This document shows, in pieces, positions 57,992 through 60,554 of a stretch of DNA of 64,000 bases. The translations under genes and the position numbers were made by a program. A model generated the notes under the pieces. That model worked only from the letters and a program-made list of their open reading frames with translations. It made no database searches and was not told where the DNA came from. How positions within the stretch are numbered: the first letter of the stretch is position 1; the number at the start of each line of letters is the position of its first letter. The stretch is taken from assembly GCF_029931775.1 (NCBI RefSeq), contig NC_079320.1, positions 44,626,021-44,690,020 on the forward strand. Direction: 5' to 3'. Origin of the DNA: Euleptes europaea. Lineage: Eukaryota; Chordata; Lepidosauria; Squamata; Sphaerodactylidae.

Positions 57992-58349
57992 GGTGGTGAA
58001 ACGTTGTTTGCCTGTGGAGCAGTACTACACCTCATTCAGGCCTCTGTAGAGTTGCTTAAACCACCTCAAAACTGATGTTTTTCTCCTTTTGTTTTCAGAC
58101 CATGCTCAACACACCAACATCATGGGGAAAGGAAGGAATCTTTCAGAGGCGTCTCAAGCCATCCTGCAGCCTTTCTTAGGAAGTAAGGCAAAAAGAGGAG
58201 CTGCTTTGCCCAGCATCCCTTCGCCCGTCAGGAATGCCATCCTGGCAGCTGCACTCTTCCCGGAGTTTCTCAAGGAACTGGCTGCTCTTGCGCAGGAACA
58301 TTCAATCCTGTGTTGCAAAGTATTTGGTGATTTTGAGGATTACTATTAG
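7611..58349 (+). CDS. FHIP1A: FHIP1A (FAM160A1), FHF complex subunit; 11 coding exons
   Basis: Joined exons: 7611-7715, 10023-10649, 15424-15582, 20044-20130, 32042-32209, 37213-37292, 39066-39253, 40725-41783, 45568-45746, 46670-46808, 58099-58349. They total 3042 nt, 1013 residues plus TAG, with all junction phases consistent. The product matches my memory of human FAM160A1 (about 1040 residues) almost word for word in exons 2-7 and 9-11. The RAI16-like (FHIP) helical domain covers roughly residues 60-480, an acidic low-conservation linker residues 550-820, and a conserved C-terminal block residues 825-1013. No signal peptide or membrane segment is evident; the protein should be cytosolic. 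Family knowledge: FHIP proteins join FTS and Hook proteins in the FHF complex, which couples early endosomes to dynein. FHIP1B is the paralogue; the match, especially exon 8 and the C-terminus, favours 1A. Introns 1-9 are GT-AG and intron 10 is GC-AG. 5' non-coding exons are not identified. Confidence 0.96.
8045..8560 (-). mobile_element. old LINE 3' UTR fragment (L2-like)
   Basis: TTTATTTATATAAAATATTT and CAAAATACAAAACAGTAAAA near 8076-8156 look like the complement of an L2-type 3' end; 8460-8560 resembles 3' UTR of squamate LINEs. Confidence 0.45.
8854..9153 (-). repeat. Sauria SINE, full-length
   Basis: Minus-strand, from AAAGGTAAAGGTCCCCTGTG to CTCTGCGCCATGGGGCTC. Flanked by TCTCCGGAGTA (8842-8852) and TCTCTGGAGTA (9154-9164), an 11-bp target duplication with one mismatch. 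Confidence 0.93.
9185..9295 (+). mobile_element. LINE-type 3' tail fragment
   Basis: ATTATTATTATTATTGTAAG, CCACCTTGAACCTCAAGG and AATAAATCAATAAAT follow the usual L2/CR1-like ending (poly-T or ATT run, GTAAGCCACCTTGA, AAATAAATAAAT). Confidence 0.6.
9441..9459 (+). repeat. TGA/GAT trinucleotide microsatellite
   Basis: TGATGATGATGATGATGAT, about six units. Confidence 0.85.
10023..10649 (+). CDS. FHIP1A: FHIP1A coding exon 2, residues 36-244
   Basis: A 627-nt exon encoding the start of the conserved helical FHIP domain. Motifs include VVKILEKHDPLKN, QNYVEHMLFLLIEEQAKDAA, LWSLRREFTDEMKIEQLKMY and ILELFFHTSEDQGAANFL, all nearly identical to human. The acceptor is TTCCATAG and the donor CCG|GTGAGT. 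Phase is 0 on both sides. This is the most conserved exon in the window. Confidence 0.98.
10985..11065. repeat. small palindromic element (CAATCCTATG type), decayed
   Basis: GTGCCATCCTATGCCTTTC and CGTTCGATGGTACTG arms around TTGACTTCAATGGACTT, the fold-back type that is frequent in squamates. Confidence 0.4.
11535..11604 (+). repeat. left arm of a 70-bp inverted duplication
   Basis: TTACTAGGAACAGGAGACGC at its start and CCAAATTCCTACAGCAT at its end. The reverse complement of 12692-12761 matches it at 69 of 70 positions. Confidence 0.95.
12185..12440 (+). repeat. SINE-like squamate interspersed repeat, unclassified
   Basis: GCCCTGCTGGATCAAGAACA, GTGGTCCATTTAGTCCAGCA and GGGCATAGAGACCAGGAC form a sequence I recognise as dispersed in lizards; I cannot assign its class. 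Confidence 0.6.
12450..12681. mobile_element. hAT-type non-autonomous element
   Basis: The ends CAGTGGTTCTCAACCTGGGG and AAGGTTGAGAACCACTG are hAT terminal inverted repeats. Flanking 8-mers GTCTAGAG and GTCTATAA agree at 6 of 8 positions, the length expected of a hAT target duplication. Confidence 0.88.
12692..12761 (-). repeat. right arm of a 70-bp inverted duplication
   Basis: Starts ATGCTGTAGGAATTTGGTTG and ends CTCCTGTTCCTAGTAA. It begins two bases after the flanking 8-mer of a hAT-type element. Confidence 0.95.
13095..13560 (+). repeat. MIR-like SINE interrupted by GC-rich sequence
   Basis: The 5' part (13095-13180) matches the tRNA-like head (GTTGGAGTGTCAGATTC and TCCATGGAGCTTACTGGGC). 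The 3' part (13465-13560) has TAACCTGCCTCAAATGGCGG, GTGAGGGTAAAAGGGAGG and CTGCCCTGAGCCC. Between them about 280 bp of GC-rich sequence looks like a later insertion of unknown type. Confidence 0.5.
13625..13725. repeat. small palindromic element (GCTGCAATCC type)
   Basis: GGCTGCAATCCCAAGGGCAT opens, CTCTGAGTAGACTTGCTTAA and GATTGCTC close it, with AAGCTCCATTGAATAACATG in the middle. Confidence 0.65.
13820..13908. repeat. small palindromic element (GCTGCAATCC type)
   Basis: GGCTGCAATCCTATGCACTC and GATGCATAGAATTGAGCC are its inverted ends. 100 bp from the previous copy. Confidence 0.7.
14745..14865 (+). repeat. decayed tRNA-derived SINE of the 48475 family
   Basis: ATGGCTCAATAGAATGCATG and GGTTCAGTCCTGAACATC follow the same head as 48475-48540 at lower identity. 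Confidence 0.6.
15424..15582 (+). CDS. FHIP1A: FHIP1A coding exon 3, residues 245-297
   Basis: A 159-nt exon, phase 0/0. It reads VLATGLSGLYSSLPTKLEEK and then GEEWHCLLKDDWLLSPALVQ, ending FMNSLEFCNAVIQ. It continues the FHIP domain and is almost invariant relative to human. The acceptor is TTCAG and the donor CAG|GTAATA. Confidence 0.98.
16650..16760 (-). mobile_element. LINE-type 3' tail fragment
   Basis: TTTATTTTTTATATTATTGC and TTTTATCCCGCCCTCCCC are the complement of the same type of LINE ending. Confidence 0.6.
18953..19630. mobile_element. inverted-repeat element invaded by a LINE 3' end
   Basis: Left end GCAGCCCAATCCTAAGGGGG; right end CCCCCCTTTAGGATTGCACA. The inside right half is GC-rich (GTGTCCGTGCCACTCTGG). 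The LINE fragment at 19075-19305 lies within, so the original element would have been about 400 bp. Confidence 0.6.
19075..19305 (+). mobile_element. LINE 3'-end fragment, same family as 26633
   Basis: Aligns to 26765-26946 over GTCAGTGGCAAGATTTGTTT, CAGTCCTTATATCCCTC and AGCTTCTAAGGGATAAAAGG at high identity. Preceded by locally repeated TTTTAACATATAAATTCCCC. It sits inside an inverted-repeat element (18953-19630). Confidence 0.8.
20044..20130 (+). CDS. FHIP1A: FHIP1A coding exon 4, residues 298-326
   Basis: An 87-nt exon, phase 0/0, too short for a simple ORF scan. It encodes VAHPLIRNQLVNYIYNGFLV followed by PVMAPALHK. It was found by continuing the conserved protein between exons 3 and 5. 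The acceptor is TTTAG and the donor AAG|GTCAGT. Confidence 0.97.
20935..21065 (+). mobile_element. LINE-type 3' tail fragment
   Basis: TTTATTTATATTGTAAGCAG, CACCCTTGAGTTTCGCAAGG and GAGAAAGGTAGCTAATAAAC match the L2-like 3' terminal pattern. Confidence 0.6.
21665..22410 (-). mobile_element. BovB (RTE) LINE, 5'-truncated, reverse-transcriptase C-terminus
   Basis: On the minus strand 22204-21965 reads MRVGRAAMKELEKILKYKDV, SLATKIKLIHAIVFPITMYG and CGSWTMKKAEMKKVDFFEMW, then CWRRVLRLPWTAKN, the conserved end of the BovB reverse transcriptase. Downstream the 3' UTR ends in GGTCACCATGAGTTGGAAAC and GATGGCACTTCATACAACAC, the 3' sequence that BovB-dependent SINEs copy. The element is broken in coding frame and 5'-truncated, hence inactive. 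Confidence 0.92.
22470..22705 (-). repeat. MIR-like tRNA-derived SINE
   Basis: Minus-strand element with CATAACAACTGTGTGAGGTA, a GA-rich middle, GATTTGACCTCGGTCTCCC (B-box complement) and CTAACCACTATACTGCATTG at its 5' end. Confidence 0.75.
24936..25232 (+). repeat. Sauria SINE, full-length, first of a tandem pair
   Basis: Plus-strand: GGAGCCCTATGGCACAGAGT head, GGTTTCAGGTAGCCGGCTCA, CAAGGTTGACTCAGCCTTCC and a tail of GCACAGGGGACATTTACC. TAATACTAT lies on its left (24921-24929) and on its right (25233-25241). Confidence 0.95.
25242..25453 (+). repeat. Sauria SINE, 5'-truncated, second of a tandem pair
   Basis: Begins at TTCAGGTAGCCGGCTCAAGG, so the tRNA-like head is missing, and runs to the tail CTACCTTTACCTT. 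It ends at a third copy of TAATACTAT (25454-25462). Confidence 0.95.
26633..26946 (+). mobile_element. 5'-truncated LINE 3' end with 18-bp target duplication
   Basis: Contains CPCSSGSIDSLAHALLDCRF (26674-26733), a C-x-C...H-x4-C zinc-binding end of a LINE ORF2, then a VARFVSVL segment and 3' UTR. GATAGTGCACAAGCGTAA (26615-26632) and GATAGTGCACAAGCATAA (26947-26964) bracket it. The end is GGGATAAAAGGAAAG, not poly-A. Confidence 0.85.
27690..29620 (+). mobile_element. decayed non-LTR LINE (L2/CR1-like) reverse transcriptase
   Basis: Pieces in different frames read, in order, NSWVTYFQAHYG (28077 on), KRLISQLKLRKAPGWDMILP (28180-28240), a DQEQAGFRPSRST block (28430-28470), LAFVDYKMAFD (28540-28572, polymerase motif A) and IFKYLGVVFQLTGS (29035-29075). 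The YADD region near 28850 is corrupted and there are several frame breaks. Likely an L2- or CR1-related family; the exact clade is uncertain. Confidence 0.85.
29835..30010 (+). mobile_element. LINE reverse-transcriptase C-terminal fragment
   Basis: Reads YRDCVTPLWKDQHWTPICFQ and AQLKILVLTFKALTVLGP, matching the conserved 'LHWLPV..RI.FKIL.LTYKAL.G.AP' end of CR1/L2-type reverse transcriptases. Confidence 0.75.
30180..30222 (+). repeat. compound GGAT/AGAT tetranucleotide microsatellite
   Basis: About five GATG units followed by five or six ATAG units, directly abutting the 3' end of the minus-strand LINE fragment. Confidence 0.9.
30223..30640 (-). mobile_element. LINE 3'-end fragment, minus strand
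   Basis: 30582-30355 encodes KTVEYALLNCNFYTSPRSKF, IEPLLSRMGPDRAGERIEML and ITLQVAKFCMAAMKIR, the C-terminus of an L2/CR1-like ORF2 related to 26633. Its 3' UTR runs down to 30223, where it meets a tetranucleotide repeat. Confidence 0.8.
31684..31703 (+). repeat. TA dinucleotide microsatellite
   Basis: Ten TA units. Confidence 0.85.
31700..31775 (+). mobile_element. possible LINE-type 3' tail
   Basis: GGGGGAGGGCAGGGTATAAA followed by AAAACAAACAAA resembles the LINE tail at 44350; it follows a TA microsatellite. Confidence 0.4.
32042..32209 (+). CDS. FHIP1A: FHIP1A coding exon 5, residues 327-382
   Basis: A 168-nt exon, phase 0/0, encoding VTVEEVMTTTAYLDLFLRSV through LDTLTSRINTPFR. The helical repeat segment LLQIFLRFILLHRHENVQIL is typical of the family. 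It is preceded by the 11.9 kb intron 4, the longest in the window. The acceptor is TTCTAG and the donor CGG|GTGAGA. Confidence 0.98.
32765..32852. repeat. small palindromic element (CAATCC type)
   Basis: ACAATCTTAAAAAGAATTAC and CTCTTTAGGATTGCAATA arms around AAGCCCATTGAAATCACTAG. Confidence 0.6.
33005..33190. mobile_element. fragment of the GCAATCCTAAGG-type element
   Basis: GTGCAATCCTGAAGTGGGGC followed by CCCTGCACTGGCATCTGTGC resembles, inverted, the GC-rich half of 18953-19630. Confidence 0.45.
33253..33346 (+). repeat. 5S-rRNA-headed SINE, copy 3, head only
   Basis: Matches 5S rRNA through AGAAGCTAAGCAGGGTCGG and TTGGATGGGAGACC to AATACCAGGGTTGCT and then stops, without the BovB-type tail. 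Its GGTCGGCCCTGGT segment is closer to real 5S rRNA than the other copies. Either a truncated SINE or a separate 5S-derived insertion. Confidence 0.8.
35251..35342 (+). repeat. right half of a GTCCAGTAGCACC-type palindromic element
   Basis: GAAGAAGTGAGCTGTGGCTC, ACGAAAGCTCATACCCTGCC and TTTAAGGTGCTACTGGACTC are the right arm and middle; the left arm is missing. Confidence 0.7.
35496..35735. mobile_element. hAT-like non-autonomous element
   Basis: The ends TAGGGCTTTTTTTGG and ACAAAAAAGCACTG are inverted repeats; flanking GTTATGTC (35488-35495) and ATTATGTC (35736-35743) agree at 7 of 8 positions. Confidence 0.75.
36562..36827. mobile_element. inverted-repeat element with internal tandem unit
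   Basis: Terminal GTTACCGCAC and GTGCGGTAAC. The inverted repeats extend through GCGATGTATTAAG and TTTGAAAATGTTGTAAAAAA. On the left side the GATGTATTAAG...TTCGCACTTT block occurs twice in tandem (about 36583-36635 and 36650-36698). Confidence 0.8.
37213..37292 (+). CDS. FHIP1A: FHIP1A coding exon 6, residues 383-409 (first 2 nt of codon 409)
   Basis: An 80-nt exon, phase 0 in and phase 2 out. It encodes LCVVSLALFRTLISLHCED and VMLQLVL plus AG of the Arg codon completed by exon 7. The acceptor is CCCTAG and the donor AG|GTAAAG. A CT microsatellite begins about 10 nt after the donor. Confidence 0.96.
37302..37341 (+). repeat. TC dinucleotide microsatellite beside exon 6
   Basis: TCTCTCTG interrupted start, then a pure TC run; it begins about 10 nt inside intron 6. 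Confidence 0.92.
37870..38160 (-). repeat. Sauria SINE, full-length
   Basis: Minus-strand from AAAAGGTAAAGGTCCCGTG to CACTCTGTGCCACG, flanked by GTGGGTTTA on both sides (37861-37869 and 38161-38169). Close to the 24936 copy. Confidence 0.94.
39066..39253 (+). CDS. FHIP1A: FHIP1A coding exon 7, residues 409-472 (first nt)
   Basis: A 188-nt exon, phase 2 in and phase 1 out. It reads RYLIPCNHIMLSQRWAVRER, DWYSVSAARLLALTPLCCC and then SGITLTLEQEEKDYIVWRK, ending NIHDAG. It closes the conserved N-terminal FHIP domain. The acceptor is TTCCAG and the donor CCG|GTAAAT. Confidence 0.97.
39254..40724 (+). other. FHIP1A intron 7
   Basis: 1.5 kb, GT-AG. A G-rich minisatellite lies at 40101-40258; the rest is unremarkable AT-rich sequence. 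Confidence 0.85.
40101..40258 (+). repeat. G-rich minisatellite, about five units of about 30 bp
   Basis: Units open with GCGATCGCTGGGGGGGAGGC, GCGATTGCTGCGCCTGG, TGATCACTGGGGGCGGGG and GCAATTGCTGGGGGGGAGGC. Many runs of four or more G on the + (sense) strand. Confidence 0.75.
40725..41783 (+). CDS. FHIP1A: FHIP1A coding exon 8, residues 472-825 (acidic linker)
   Basis: A 1059-nt exon, phase 1/1. It begins STEESSSRSITDSTCIVEYG. Conserved islands are ISYLQYLWDAQ, ELEWDDSYDTGISPGSD, PPKHIQEMKKNA and KGSYIEDSDFQDDVMVYRLC. Between them lies Glu/Asp/Ser/Asn/Gln-rich sequence that I cannot align to human beyond composition and which should be disordered. It is shorter than the human segment and accounts for most of the difference from about 1040 residues. 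The end QNVPFTG matches human QSTPFTG. The acceptor is TTTCAG and the donor CAG|GTGGAA. Confidence 0.97.
44270..44402 (+). mobile_element. LINE-type 3' tail with AATAAATA repeat
   Basis: ATTGAGAACTGCCATAAGCC, GGGGGAGGGTGGTATAGAAA and an AATAAATA run (44380-44402) are the L2-like ending. Confidence 0.65.
44850..45085 (-). repeat. MIR-like tRNA-derived SINE
   Basis: The tail TTTTATCCTCATAACACCTC and the head complement GATTTGAACCTGGGTGTCCC, CTAACCAGTACACCATACTG place it on the minus strand. Confidence 0.8.
45206..45496 (+). repeat. 291-bp direct repeat, copy 1 (intron 8)
   Basis: Runs from CTTTCGTTGCCTTTTACTGA to CTGTACTTCTAAACACT and agrees with 47122-47412 at 290 of 291 positions (A against G in GACAGAA/GACGGAA). 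Homology stops abruptly at both ends. Class unknown: no tRNA head, poly-A or inverted ends. It carries a 66-codon open frame that I do not regard as coding. Confidence 0.97.
45568..45746 (+). CDS. FHIP1A: FHIP1A coding exon 9, residues 825-884
   Basis: A 179-nt exon, phase 1 in and 0 out. It completes Gly825 and reads PFISVVLSKLENMLENSLHV, NLLLIGIITHLASYPQPLLR and SFLLNTNMVFQPSVRSLYQ. It is almost identical to human and starts the conserved C-terminal block. The acceptor is CTGCAG, 72 nt after the end of a 291-bp repeat that recurs in intron 10. The donor is CAG|GTACAA. Confidence 0.98.
45823..45944. repeat. palindromic element (GTCCAGTAGCACC type), decayed
   Basis: GGAAGTCCCATGGCACCTTA and TGTTAGTCTTTAAATGGACT are the inverted arms; ACTTTCATGAGTCAGAGCTG is the characteristic middle. 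Confidence 0.65.
45988..46165 (+). repeat. 5S-rRNA-headed SINE with BovB-type tail, copy 4, internally deleted
   Basis: TCAGATCTTGGAAGCTAAGC is followed directly by GGGTCAGTATTTGAAAGGGA, so part of the 5S middle is missing. The tail GGGGTCGCCATGAGTTGGCT and CCCTTTACACATACA is intact. Confidence 0.82.
46670..46808 (+). CDS. FHIP1A: FHIP1A coding exon 10, residues 885-931 (first nt)
   Basis: A 139-nt exon, phase 0 in and 1 out. It reads VLASVKNKIEQFASIEKDFP, HLLIQAQQHLLLRVDMSVIP and LESLTK. The donor is AAAG|GCAAGT, a GC donor. A GT lies 4 nt further on (46813), but using it would put exon 11 out of frame, so the exon end is set by reading frame. Confidence 0.94.
46809..46814 (+). promoter_or_regulatory. 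FHIP1A: non-canonical GC splice donor of intron 10
   Basis: The exon-intron boundary reads CAAAG|GCAAGT, the classic context of the minor GC-AG class: strong complementarity to U1 apart from the C at +2. The acceptor partner is the AG at 58097-58098. Phase 1 is needed on both sides to read through Lys-Asp (TKD in human too), and only the GC site supplies it. Confidence 0.85.
47122..47412 (+). repeat. 291-bp direct repeat, copy 2 (intron 10)
   Basis: Same sequence and orientation as 45206-45496, 313 bp after exon 10. Flanks on both sides are unrelated to those of copy 1. Confidence 0.97.
48110..48402 (-). repeat. MIR-like tRNA-derived SINE, squamate type
   Basis: AAGAAGAAGAATTGGTTTTT at one end, ACACCCTGTGAGGTAGGTGG in the middle and CTTAACCACTACACCACGCT at the head. 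This is the full length of a SINE I recognise as common in lizards. Confidence 0.85.
48475..48690 (+). repeat. tRNA-derived SINE (distinct family)
   Basis: A-box GTGGCTCAGTGGTAGAGC and B-box GGTTCAATCC in a tRNA-like head, then CTCCAGTTAAAGGGACCAGG and GGACCAAGGGTCTTATTCAG, ending AAGGCAGCTTCATGTG with a TTTATGTG-rich tail. It lacks a tRNA 3' half and is not a tRNA gene. Confidence 0.85.
48905..49140 (+). repeat. MIR-like tRNA-derived SINE
   Basis: Plus-strand copy: CAGTGGTTAGAATGTTGGAC, GGTTGAAATCCCCACTC (B-box) and AGGTTGTTGTGAGGATAAAA. Confidence 0.8.
50191..50352. repeat. long-arm palindromic element (GTCCAGTAGCACC type)
   Basis: TCAAGTCCAGTAGCACCTGG and its inverted partner CTAAGGTGCTACTGGACTTG form arms of about 32 bp; inside are GCTTTTGAGAGTAAAAGCTC and CTTTGACTCTCAAAAGCTTA. 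Confidence 0.8.
50572..51201. mobile_element. inverted-repeat element with GGCCATTAAYGCATGGCC ends
   Basis: Left GGCCATTAACGCATGGCC and right GGCCATGCATTAATGGCC are 18-bp inverted repeats (one mismatch). Flanks share AGA (or CAGAG if the outer G/C is counted as host). The inside is GC-rich and contains a minisatellite (50845-51050). Its ends match those of 60555-61269. Confidence 0.75.
50845..51050 (+). repeat. C-rich minisatellite, three units of about 60-90 bp
   Basis: Units begin GCTTCCCCCACTCCTCCAGA (50850), GCTTCCCCCTCACCTCCTCC (50912) and GTTTCCCCCTCGCCTCCACT (51001), each followed by GGCAGAG or GACAGAG and ATGGCG. Confidence 0.75.
51448..52746. mobile_element. AGGGTGGAT-ended element containing a Penelope-like fragment
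   Basis: Starts AGGGTGGATTTGATTTAAAT and ends TTTATCCACCCT, with AT-rich GATTTAAATC-type palindromic sequence near both ends. About 1.1 kb without the inserted Penelope-like piece. It looks like a non-autonomous DNA element I have seen in reptile sequence; superfamily uncertain. Confidence 0.65.
51650..51855 (-). mobile_element. Penelope-like element 3' fragment, minus strand, inside another element
   Basis: The reverse complement of 55230-55400: GGTTCTTGTAGGTTATCCGG, GCTGTGGCAGGCATCTTCAG and GGACAGTGTCTCTCAGTGTC. Flanked by a perfect 12-bp target duplication ATTACTGATTTG (51638-51649 and 51856-51867). Confidence 0.9.
54484..55511. mobile_element. possible short inverted-repeat element split by the Penelope-like insertion
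   Basis: GTTTTCACTG at 54484-54493 and CAGTGAAAAC at 55502-55511 are inverted; the 165 bp and 70 bp between them and the Penelope-like piece are CpG-rich unlike the surroundings. Ten bases is weak evidence. Confidence 0.35.
54648..55437 (+). mobile_element. Penelope-like element, 3' part with GIY-YIG endonuclease domain
   Basis: About 54740-55005 reads GVYRIPCSCGEVYFGTTKRS, IQTRIKEHERYCRLGQPEKS and AVAEHGLTQTGHRVLFQDTE, a GIY-YIG nuclease (GVY...YFG, then R and E/H residues) as found at the C-terminus of Penelope-like reverse transcriptases. The 3' region from 55190 includes CCTGCCACAGCTGCTGGCGA and GGTTACACAGCCCGGATAAC. 5'-truncated, no polymerase part, inactive. Confidence 0.88.
55795..55975 (+). 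mobile_element. CR1 LINE 3' end
   Basis: GTGAATTTCCTGCATTATGC, GGGGGTTTGACTGGATGACC and CCTTCCAACTCTATGATTCT are the CR1 3' terminus, ending with the ATTCTATGAT repeat at 55962-55973. Strongly 5'-truncated. Confidence 0.92.
57263..57800. repeat. GC-rich repeat-like block, possibly of the same family
   Basis: A CpG-containing block (GCCCGTGCCAGCGTTCCAGG, GGTATGCCACCGGGACG) whose CACCAGTGTAAAGGCCCGTG words resemble 19540-19600. No inverted ends found. Open frames through it are compositional. Confidence 0.35.
57944..57988 (+). repeat. GA dinucleotide microsatellite
   Basis: About 22 GA units ending 110 nt before the last exon. Confidence 0.93.
58099..58349 (+). CDS. FHIP1A: FHIP1A coding exon 11 (last), residues 931-1013
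   Basis: 251 nt, entered in phase 1 after acceptor TTTTCAG. It reads DHAQHTNIMGKGRNLSEASQ, AILQPFLGSKAKRGAALPSI and PSPVRNAILAAALFPEFLKE, then LAALAQEHSILCCKVFGDFE and DYY, stop TAG at 58347-58349. Human ends LAALAQEHSILCYKILGDFE DSCC, so the stop is at the expected place. The exon's first 20 codons diverge; the rest is strongly conserved. Confidence 0.97.
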
Positions 58350-60020
58350 TTTATTTTATGAGACTTTTAATTTTTGATTTTTTTTAAACACTGAACGACT
58401 TCTAACAGCAAATTCTACTTTATATTCCTGATAATACTTGATCGGAGAGAAATTGTTACATCTTTGTTTTGGGCCTTATTTCTCACTGTGCAAAGTCAGC
58501 TTTATGGTAGTCGTTAAGCTACTTTTTGTGGTACCTTATTCCAACCCTTGATTTTATTTGCCTCAGTCTCCCTCATTAAACTCTATTGTAGTCGCTTTGG
58601 GGTGAGTTAAAAAGGCTCAGTTGTACAGCCAGCTACAGGGTTCTATTTAATAGACTTGGTTACCCAAGAAGAGATAAGAGAATACCAATAAGAACCAGCA
58701 TGACAAATCCAATAGGATTTTTATGCAATTACTCTTTTGGTTTTATTTAAGGAGGAAGATAACAGTCCTTCCCTTAAATTCAGCTTTGCCAGTCGAATCA
58801 AAATGAATTTGACGTATATAAACATATGACTTGCTGAAAGCAGGTGCTGTCCTGAATACATACCATGTTGCCTTATGCTGTGGACGAGTCTGTAGCATTC
58901 AGCTGTTGAATCCTTTTGAAGTTTAACGGAATGAGTAAATGGCCATTGAGTGCAGACCGCATGGAATTCCCCCCCCCCGCCATTTCTCTGCATTCTCTTA
59001 AAATACTAGATAATGATCTACCACTCAAGCCTTATTTTAGTAAGATTTGTACACAGCAGAAAAATTTCTATGCAATCCTTAACACGCTTTGTAGAACATG
59101 TTTGTATACTTCTATTGATAAACTGAAGACAGAGATAGTCCAGGAAATTTTTAAGTGATGTTATAAAAGTTAATTACATTTTTAAGTCAGACTTTGAAAA
59201 AAAAATCCTGCCTCTAAGCTATATTTTTCTTTTTATAATTTAAGTACTATTTTGGTCAAAGAGATGTGTGATAGCTGTAAAACACTGGGTATTTATTTGT
59301 GATGTATTTTAACCTGTCCTAATTTTGCACTTTTGAGGAATGACAGAACGTGTTGCTACTCGCAGCACAAGAATGTTACTAAGAATCTTTACACTGGAAC
59401 CTGTTGCCACTGGTATCCAATTGAACGTTTTCTTTTGTGAGTAATGAGGTTCATTAGAAAGGTTCCAAACATGATGAATTGGTGGATTGCTGCTGCATTT
59501 CAGCTTGTTCTAGTAAGAGTAATTGTTTCTCCAGTGCTGAAGTTGGCTCTTTAACCAGTGGCTCAGTTCTTGAAAGCCTTCATCATCTTTTTTATAACAA
59601 GAGAAAATGAGAAGCTACTCTAAAACTAGTGAAAGCAGGAGGCAAAGAAAAGACTTAGACTTGCTTCTGTTAATAAATTCTGTATAGAGCTGCTAATTGT
59701 AGCAAGAGTCTTTGTATCTTTCCATGATAGATCATGGCACCTAAACAAGTTGGTACTTCCTTGGAAGGATTACCATATGCTCAGTTGAATATGGTTTGAA
59801 ATTAGAAGTACAAATGCATGAAGCAAATGGCTGCTGTCTCCTGCTTCATTCCTGAACAGCTTTCCCCTGATCCAGTCTCTTTACTCATTCTCTCTTCCAT
59901 CTGCTCTTGGCCAAAATTAAAGGCTTGTGGGCCATAGCAAGCAAGATGGAGTAAAGTATAGCAGGTTCATCTTCTCTGTAAGCACCTTCCATATGCCTCA
60001 TGAGATTTTTATGAATAAAA
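58350..60020 (+). other. FHIP1A: probable 3' UTR of FHIP1A
   Basis: AT-rich sequence after the stop, free of repeats I recognise up to about 60280. AATAAA hexamers occur at 59672-59677 and 60014-60019, with ATTAAA near 58576. Any could be the polyadenylation signal. The 3' end is an estimate. Confidence 0.5.
59672..59677 (+). terminator. candidate polyadenylation signal AATAAA
   Basis: The first AATAAA downstream of the stop codon on the coding strand, 1.3 kb into the presumed 3' UTR, followed within about 60 nt by T-rich sequence. Use is not demonstrable from sequence. Confidence 0.3.
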
Positions 60021-60281
60021 CTAGTGATGCAATAATTCTAGTTCTGCTAGACATGTTCCCATGGAATTACATATCACAAGGCATAAGACTACTGCCTTTC
60101 TGCTGCTGCCATCACAGTTTTCTAGATTTTAAGGTGAGCCTACCTTTCCTCCTGGTTTGTTAAGTTGAGGAACTTATTGTGTATGTCAATCACATCTTTC
60201 CCTAGTTAACCATGGAAGCATTTCTTCCTCTCCCTATTCTATCCACAATCTTTCATGCATTTCATAGGTTTGTCCTTCTGC

Positions 60282-60467
60282 TGGGTTGGATTCAACCAGC
60301 TTTTCTACTGATGAGAAAGGAAGGAGACATCCTCTTTGACCACCCAAAAAGGCTGTGATGAGAATCATAGACTAGCATGTTCAAAAGCCATGGTGGTGGT
60401 GGTGGGGACTGTGGTAATGAAGAAAATTGGGTGAGATGAAGTGAAAACGCTCACTGGATCCAACCCT
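60282..60467. mobile_element. short inverted-repeat element
   Basis: GGGTTGGATTCAACCAGCTT at the left and ACGCTCACTGGATCCAACCC at the right are imperfect inverted repeats; a GGT run lies near 60390. Confidence 0.55.
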
Positions 60468-60554
60468 TTGTCACAAGAAAAAGATGAAAAAGCTGTTGCC
60501 AGCCTGTTCTCTTACACGCATAGATCCCTAAACTTTGGGATGTGTTTTATCTAA

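Larger units (their letters stand above)
46809..58098 (+). other. FHIP1A intron 10 (GC-AG)
   Basis: 11.3 kb. Its repeats are listed individually. Stretches with no supportable feature: 47413-48109, 49145-50185, 52750-54480, 55570-55790, 55980-57260 and 57800-57940. Confidence 0.8.
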
